In this document: positions 58,389-64,000 of the stretch, in pieces
How the letters are laid out: the number at the start of each line of letters is the position of its first letter
Numbering within the stretch: position 1 is the first letter of the stretch
Source: Sphingomonas ginsenosidimutans
GTDB taxonomy: Bacteria > Pseudomonadota > Alphaproteobacteria > Sphingomonadales > Sphingomonadaceae
Length of the DNA: 64,000 bases
Reading direction: 5' to 3'
Assembly: GCF_002374835.1 (NCBI RefSeq)
Contig: NZ_NWVD01000004.1
Location: 186,001 to 250,000 of the forward strand
Position numbers and translations under genes: made by a program
Notes under the pieces: generated by a model
Seen by the model: only the letters and a program-made list of their open reading frames with translations
What the model was told of the DNA's origin: nothing
Databases searched by the model: none

Positions 58389-59270
58389 CTACAGCCCCGC
58401 CGCGGCCAGCCCGGCATCGACCGCCGCCCGGCTCGCCTCCGACGGCCAGGTCATCGGCAGTCGCAGCCCGTCGGGGAAGCCGGGGCGTACCTTCGTCATC
58501 GCATACTTCACCGGGCCGGGCGAGGCATCGGTGAACAGCGCGACGTGAAGCGCGAAGAGCCGGTCGTTGAGCGCGCGCGCCAGCACATAATCCCCCGCCG
58601 CGCAGGCCGCCTGGAAATCGGCACACAGCCGCGGCGCGACATTGGCGCTGACCGAGATGCAGCCGACCCCGCCGGTGGCGTTGTAACCCAGCGCCATGTC
58701 GTCATTGCCCGACAGCTGGCAGAAGTCCTCGCCCAGCGCGATGCGGTGGTCCGACACCCGCTGGAGCACGCCCGACGCGTCCTTCACCGCGACGAATACC
58801 TGGGGGAAGGCCTGGACGATGCGTACCAGCGTGGAGGGCTGGATGTCGGTCACCGTGCGGCCGGGCACGTTGTACAGGACGATCGGCAGCGGCGATGTCG
58901 GCGCGAGCGCCGCGAAATGCTGGAAGATCCCCTCCTGCGACGGGCGGTTGTAATAGGGCGGGACCATCAGCGCGGCATCGGCCCCGGCCTCCTTGGCGGC
59001 GATCAGGTTGCCCGCCGCGACGCGCGTGTCGTTCGATCCGGCGCCCGCGATCACCGGCACGCGCCCGCGCGCCTGATCGACGCAGACGCGGACGATCGCG
59101 AACTGTTCGTCCTTCGTCAGCGTCGCCGCCTCCCCCGTGGTGCCGCAAGGAACGAGCGCGGCGGAGCCTTCGGCGATCTGCCATTCGACCAGTTCGCGAT
59201 AGGCGCTCTCGACGAAATCGCCATGCTGGTCGAAGGGCGTCACGAGCGCGGGGATGGAACCGGAGAACAT
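58389..59270 (-). CDS. dapA: 4-hydroxy-tetrahydrodipicolinate synthase
   Basis: Condenses pyruvate and aspartate semialdehyde in lysine/diaminopimelate synthesis. The 293-residue protein has ALVTPFDQHGDF, the GTTGEAATLTKDE loop, Tyr133 in VLYNVPGRTV and Schiff-base Lys163 in VAVKDASG. It is divergent from the lytic transglycosylase. The ATG 59270 is the only start giving the family N-terminus (MFSGSIPALVTPF). Confidence 0.96.
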   Translation of the reverse strand: MFSGSIPALVTPFDQHGDFVESAYRELVEWQIAEGSAALVPCGTTGEAATLTKDEQFAIVRVCVDQARGRVPVIAGAGSNDTRVAAGNLIAAKEAGADAALMVPPYYNRPSQEGIFQHFAALAPTSPLPIVLYNVPGRTVTDIQPSTLVRIVQAFPQVFVAVKDASGVLQRVSDHRIALGEDFCQLSGNDDMALGYNATGGVGCISVSANVAPRLCADFQAACAAGDYVLARALNDRLFALHVALFTDASPGPVKYAMTKVRPGFPDGLRLPMTWPSEASRAAVDAGLAAAGL

Positions 59271-59366
59271 GGGCAGCGATTGCTCCTGGAGCGTAAACAG
59301 GGGGCGTCGTTCAGGCCAGATACGGCTAGCATCGCTAGTCTGTCCACCGATGGTGTCCGTCGAACA

Positions 59367-61361
59367 GTGAAGGCAGGTGCGTTGATCCTTTTCGTTGCAG
59401 CAGCAGGGGCGGTCGCGATCGTCGCCGGGGGCCAGTACGGGCCGACCAACCTCGTCCCCGAGCAGCTATCCGCGCCGGCGCCCTCCCCCGCCCCCGCCGC
59501 GCCGCTGCCGGGGATGGCGCAGCCGATCGCGCAGTGGAAGGCGCTACAGCAGACCGATGCGCTGCCGTTCGACAGTTACGCCGGGTTCCTGGCGCAGCAT
59601 CCCGGCTGGCCCGGGCAGAACGCGCTGCGCCGCACCGCCGAGAAGAAGGCGGCGACCGATCCCAATACCCCGGCGGCCAGCGTCGTCGCCTTCTGCCGGC
59701 GGTGGTCGCCGCTGACGACGCAAGGCTGGGTGGCGTGCGCGCGCGCCTATGCCGCGACGGGTGCGACGGTGCAGGCACAGGCGGCGGCGCGCGCCGCATG
59801 GCGGCTGGGCACGCTGGCCCCGCAGGACGAGGCGACGATCACCAACCAGTTCGCGGGCGCGCTGACCAGTGCCGACCACGACCGGCGGATGGACACCTTG
59901 TTGTGGCAGGGGGCGACCAGCGCGGCGGCGCGGGTGCTGCCGTACACCAGCCCCGCCGCGCGCCCGCTGTTCGAGGCGCGGCTGGCGTTCCGCAGCGATG
60001 CCGCCAATGCATCGGCACTGGCGGCGGCGAACGATGCGGCGGGTGCGCGCGATGCCGGCTATATCGCGGACAAGGCGACGTGGCTGCGCGGCAACGGCGC
60101 CTCCCCCAGTGCGCGCGGCTGGCTGGCGCGGACGCGCGCGGCCATGACGCTGCCGGGGAATGTCGAGAAGTTCTACGAGGCGCTGCTGGTCAATGCGCGC
60201 GGTGCGGCGGCGGACGGCCAGTGGCAGACCGCCTATGACATCGCGCGGCAGATCGACGATGCCTATCCGGCGGGGACCGACGTATCGACCAAGCCCTATG
60301 GCGAGCGCGACGATTATACCTCGCTGGCGTGGTTGGCGGGTCAGGCGGCGCTGAAGCTGGGGCGCCCCGCCGATGCGCGCGCGATGTTCGAACGCTATGG
60401 CCGCGGCAGCCAGTCACCGCAGACGCGCGCCAAGGGCTTCTACTGGGCGGCGCGCGCGGCCGAGGATGCGCGGATGGTGGATACCAACGCGTTGTTCGAA
60501 CGCGCCGCGGGGTTCCGCGACCAATATTACGGGCAGCTGGCGATCGAGCATCTGGGCCGCGCGCTGACCGCGCCCCCGCCCGCCCCGGCGCCGATGATCC
60601 CGGCGGCTGCGCGCAACGCCTTCTACGCGCGCGAGACGGTGCGCGCGGCACAGTTCCTGGGCAGCGCCGGCCTGTACCAGGACCAGACCGCGTTCGTGAA
60701 GCAGATCGCCACGGACGCGACCAGCGATGCCGATCATTACCTGGCGGATGAACTGTCCCGCTTGCTGCGCCGCCCGGACCTGGGCGTGCTGGTGGGGCGC
60801 AGCGCGATGCAGAACGGGCTGACCGAATATAGCGCCAACGGTTTCCCCACGGTGGCGGTGCCGGCGGGGTATGAGAGCCAGTGGTCGATGATCCACGCGG
60901 TCGCGCGGCAGGAAAGCCAGTTCGATCGTGCCGCGCGCAGCCCGGTGGGTGCGAGCGGGCTGATGCAGCTGATGCCCGGCACCGCGCGCGAACAGGCGGG
61001 CAAGCTGGGGCTGCCCTACGATCCGGCGCGGCTGGTCAACGACACCGGCTACAACATCCAGCTGGGGTCGAGTTATTTTCAGCGGATCTTCAACCTGTAC
61101 GGCAGCTATCCGCTGGCGATCGCGGCGTACAATGCCGGGCCGGGCAATGTGAACAAGTGGCTCCGCGCCAACGGCGATCCGCGCACCGGCGGGGTCGATG
61201 CGGTCGACTGGGTGGAGGCGATCCCGTTCGGGGAGACGCGCAACTATGTCCAGCGCGTGCTGGAAAATGCCGTCGTCTACGACCTGATGAATCCGCCGCG
61301 CGCGAAGAGCCGCGGGCCGCACAACCTGAGCTGGTATCTGGGGCGGTCGCGGGGCGGTTGA
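59367..61361 (+). CDS. Soluble lytic murein transglycosylase
   Basis: Cleaves peptidoglycan to 1,6-anhydro products. The 664-residue protein starts at GTG 59367 with a signal sequence or anchor (KAGALILFVAAAGAVAIVAG), then a long superhelical helical-repeat region (about residues 60-480) rich in alanine, and an SLT domain near the end: the catalytic Glu in ARQESQFDRAARSPVGASG, LMQLMPGTAREQAG, and AAYNAGPGNVNKW. The open frame begins earlier, but its upstream part overlaps dapA on the other strand and is not coding. It resembles E. coli Slt70 in layout. Confidence 0.93.
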   Translation: MKAGALILFVAAAGAVAIVAGGQYGPTNLVPEQLSAPAPSPAPAAPLPGMAQPIAQWKALQQTDALPFDSYAGFLAQHPGWPGQNALRRTAEKKAATDPNTPAASVVAFCRRWSPLTTQGWVACARAYAATGATVQAQAAARAAWRLGTLAPQDEATITNQFAGALTSADHDRRMDTLLWQGATSAAARVLPYTSPAARPLFEARLAFRSDAANASALAAANDAAGARDAGYIADKATWLRGNGASPSARGWLARTRAAMTLPGNVEKFYEALLVNARGAAADGQWQTAYDIARQIDDAYPAGTDVSTKPYGERDDYTSLAWLAGQAALKLGRPADARAMFERYGRGSQSPQTRAKGFYWAARAAEDARMVDTNALFERAAGFRDQYYGQLAIEHLGRALTAPPPAPAPMIPAAARNAFYARETVRAAQFLGSAGLYQDQTAFVKQIATDATSDADHYLADELSRLLRRPDLGVLVGRSAMQNGLTEYSANGFPTVAVPAGYESQWSMIHAVARQESQFDRAARSPVGASGLMQLMPGTAREQAGKLGLPYDPARLVNDTGYNIQLGSSYFQRIFNLYGSYPLAIAAYNAGPGNVNKWLRANGDPRTGGVDAVDWVEAIPFGETRNYVQRVLENAVVYDLMNPPRAKSRGPHNLSWYLGRSRGG

Positions 61362-61365
61362 GGGG

Positions 61366-61498
61366 TTCACGCGACGCCGCGAAGACGCGAAGGTGCCGCG
61401 ACGCGGACATCGCGATCGGTAGACGAGCTGGCGTGCCGTGCTTCGCCACGCCTCCGCGCGGGATGAATGTCTTCGCGGCCTCGCGGCTTCGCGTGAGG
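61366..61498. repeat. Inverted repeat with CGCGAAG arms
   Basis: Arm 61366-61393 (TTCACGCGACGCCGCGAAGACGCGAAG) and arm 61471-61498 (CTTCGCGGCCTCGCGGCTTCGCGTGAG) are imperfect inverted copies, made of a short CGCGAAG-type unit repeated three times. This type is familiar as an extragenic repeat in sphingomonads. It lies between the transglycosylase gene and greB. Confidence 0.65.
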
Positions 61499-61539
61499 CC
61501 CTCTTCATCCTGCGGCCCTTTGCGCCTAACCGCAGGCCG

Positions 61540-62043
61540 ATGACCGATCGCCCCAATTACATCACCCCCGCCGGCTTCGCGACGTTGCGCCAGGAGTACG
61601 AGCGGTTGTTCGCGCACGAGCGCCCCGCATTGGTCGAGACGATTTCCTGGGCGGCGGGCAATGGCGACCGGTCGGAGAACGGCGACTATATCTACGGCCG
61701 CAAACGGCTGCGCGAGATCGACCGGCGGCTGGGATGGCTGTCGCGGCGGATGAAGGCGGCCAAGGTGGTCGATCCGGCGCAGCAGCAGGACCGGTCGCGC
61801 GTGTGGTTCGGCGCGACCGTGACGATCGCGGACGAGGACGACAATGAGCGCATCCTGACGCTGGTCGGCGACGACGAGGCGGAGGCGGGCGCCGGGCGCG
61901 TCGGGTGGAATGCGCCGATCGCGCGGGCGCTGCGCGGCGCGGCGGCGGGCGACCTGCGCCGGGTCACGTTGCCCGCCGGGGAGCGCGAATATGAGATCGT
62001 CGCGATCGCCTATCCCGCGCCCTCCCCCTCGCTAAACGATTGA
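61540..62043 (+). CDS. greB: Transcription elongation factor GreB
   Basis: Rescues backtracked RNA polymerase by stimulating its own cleavage activity. The 167-residue protein has the N-terminal coiled-coil (ERLFAHERPALVETISWAAGNGDRSENGDYIYGRKRLREIDRRL in part: GDRSENGDYIYGRKRLREI), with the tip acidic residues, and the C-terminal FKBP-like domain (FGATVTIADEDDNERILTLVG). GreB instead of GreA is supported by YIYGRKRLREID. Start at ATG 61540. Confidence 0.95.
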   Translation: MTDRPNYITPAGFATLRQEYERLFAHERPALVETISWAAGNGDRSENGDYIYGRKRLREIDRRLGWLSRRMKAAKVVDPAQQQDRSRVWFGATVTIADEDDNERILTLVGDDEAEAGAGRVGWNAPIARALRGAAAGDLRRVTLPAGEREYEIVAIAYPAPSPSLND

Positions 62044-62053
62044 CGTCACCGCA

Positions 62054-62922
62054 ATGGCGGTCGATGCACCGGGCATGGCCACCAACGACATGACCCCGAC
62101 GCGCAACGTCGCGCTGCTGATCGACGCGGACAATGCCTCCGCCGCGACGCTGGACCCGGTGCTGACCGTGCTGGCGGAGCTGGGCACCGTGAACGTGCGG
62201 CGCGTGTACGGCAACTGGTCCAAGCCCGCGCTCAATTCGTGGCGCGACATGACGGTGAAGCACGGCATCGAGCCGCAGCAGCAGTTCGACCTGACCAAGG
62301 GCAAGAACGCCACCGACATGAAGATGACCATCGACGCGATGGACCTGCTCTTCCGCGGCAAGGTGGAGGCGTTCGGGATCATGTCGTCCGATTCGGACTT
62401 CATGCCGCTGGCCATGCGCATCCGGCAGGAAGGCATTCCGGTCTACGGCTTCGGCACCAGCCGCGCGCCCGAGGCATTCCGGCGCGCGTGCACCCGCTTC
62501 ATCGACGTCAACGCCATCTCTCTGCCGGTCGAGGAGGATGCCGCGCCGGTGCCGACGCCCGCCGCCGTTCCGCCCCCCACCCCGGCGGCCAGCCCTGCGC
62601 CGGCCGCCACCCCTGCGCCGCGCGTGCCGGTGCAGACCGACGTGCCGATCGCCGAATCGCTGCCGCCGCCGATCGCGGCGCGGCCCAAGCTGCCGGTCGA
62701 CGACGAGCTGCTGAAGCTGTTGATCGACGCCTATGATGCGTCGAAGCGCGACGAGAAGGGCTATGTGAACCTGTCGGCGATGGGACAGCTGGCGGCCAAC
62801 CGATCGAGCTTCGACGTGCGCAACTATGGCTACAAGAGATTGTCGGACCTGATCGAATCGGTCGCCAATTTCAAGCTGGAGCGCCGCGAAGGCGGCCAGT
62901 CGTACGTGAAGCGGGTCCGCTG

Positions 62923-62923
<1 letters not shown>
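62054..62923 (+). CDS. NYN-domain RNase-like protein with LOTUS/OST-HTH domain
   Basis: A 289-residue protein with two domains. Residues about 14-155 form a NYN (PIN-like) nuclease fold: NVALLIDADNAS with Asp24 and Asp26, and SSDSDFMPLA with Asp113 and Asp115 as likely metal-binding acids. An alanine/proline-rich linker (about 170-206) leads to a C-terminal LOTUS (OST-HTH) domain of about residues 210-289 (VDDELLKLLIDAYDAS, then YKRLSDLIESV). Such domains bind RNA and are known in animal germline proteins such as MARF1; in bacteria the role is unknown. It sits 10 bases after greB and overlaps the M28 gene (TGATG). Confidence 0.9.

Positions 62924-64000
<1,077 letters not shown>

Overview
The window reads as one stretch of GC-rich alphaproteobacterial chromosome, most likely Sphingomonas or a close relative. 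I infer this from gene order and gene types rather than any database search: a dusB-ntrB junction beside a fused ispDF gene, CckA, HdaA, pckA next to chvI-chvG-hprK-rapZ-EIIA-HPr, and small dispersed palindromes of the kind common in sphingomonad genomes. I recognise about 62 protein genes, nearly all chromosomal housekeeping genes packed tightly, many joined by 4-base start/stop overlaps (ATGA, GTGA or TTGA). No tRNA, rRNA, CRISPR array, insertion sequence, integrase or prophage gene was seen.

Layout. 1-6045: nitrogen sensor kinase ntrB (cut by the window edge) with dusB; then ispDF, an unknown secreted protein and pncC; then lipA with a Coq10/RatA-type gene, and a beta-carbonic anhydrase. 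6120-13980: aspS; rnd with an I78-type lipoprotein; the minus-strand chain DUF2066-like gene, hdaA, ppk1, ppx, which links replication-initiation control to polyphosphate metabolism. 15277-20869: purM-purN-YjbR-unknown membrane protein; GNAT, ndk, holC and pepA on the minus strand. 21018-28270: the outer-membrane and vitamin run lptD-surA-pdxA-rsmA, then a TPR protein and an RsmB-type methyltransferase. 28271-29998: the only accessory-looking stretch, holding two genes that resemble immunity proteins of contact-dependent/polymorphic toxin systems, with no toxin gene. 29999-33032: guaB, then an SPFH/NfeD pair.

33084-40345: pckA diverges from an operon in which envelope-stress two-component genes chvI-chvG are followed, through start/stop overlaps, by HPr kinase, RapZ, a mannose-type EIIA and HPr, then an rRNA/tRNA SpoU methyltransferase and a small secreted protein. 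No sugar permease or EI is present, so this looks like a regulatory rather than a transport PTS. 40567-49887: rmuC, def, recR, fmt-truA, an iron-sulfur RNA methyltransferase, a fused NAD(P)HX repair enzyme, a lipoprotein and ilvD. 49997-64000: an S9 peptidase; then M13 peptidase, cckA and a small receiver-domain protein; DUF2062 and smpB; dapA; a soluble lytic transglycosylase; greB; a NYN-LOTUS RNA-binding protein; and an M28 peptidase cut by the window edge.

Gaps between genes often contain hairpins or inverted repeats that recur inside the window (7936, 52115, 58297; 40372, 42781; 42104, 52213). The most unusual items are the orphan immunity islet, the single-domain receiver beside CckA with a FATG motif, and the NYN-LOTUS protein. 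I did not find a clearly new multi-gene system.
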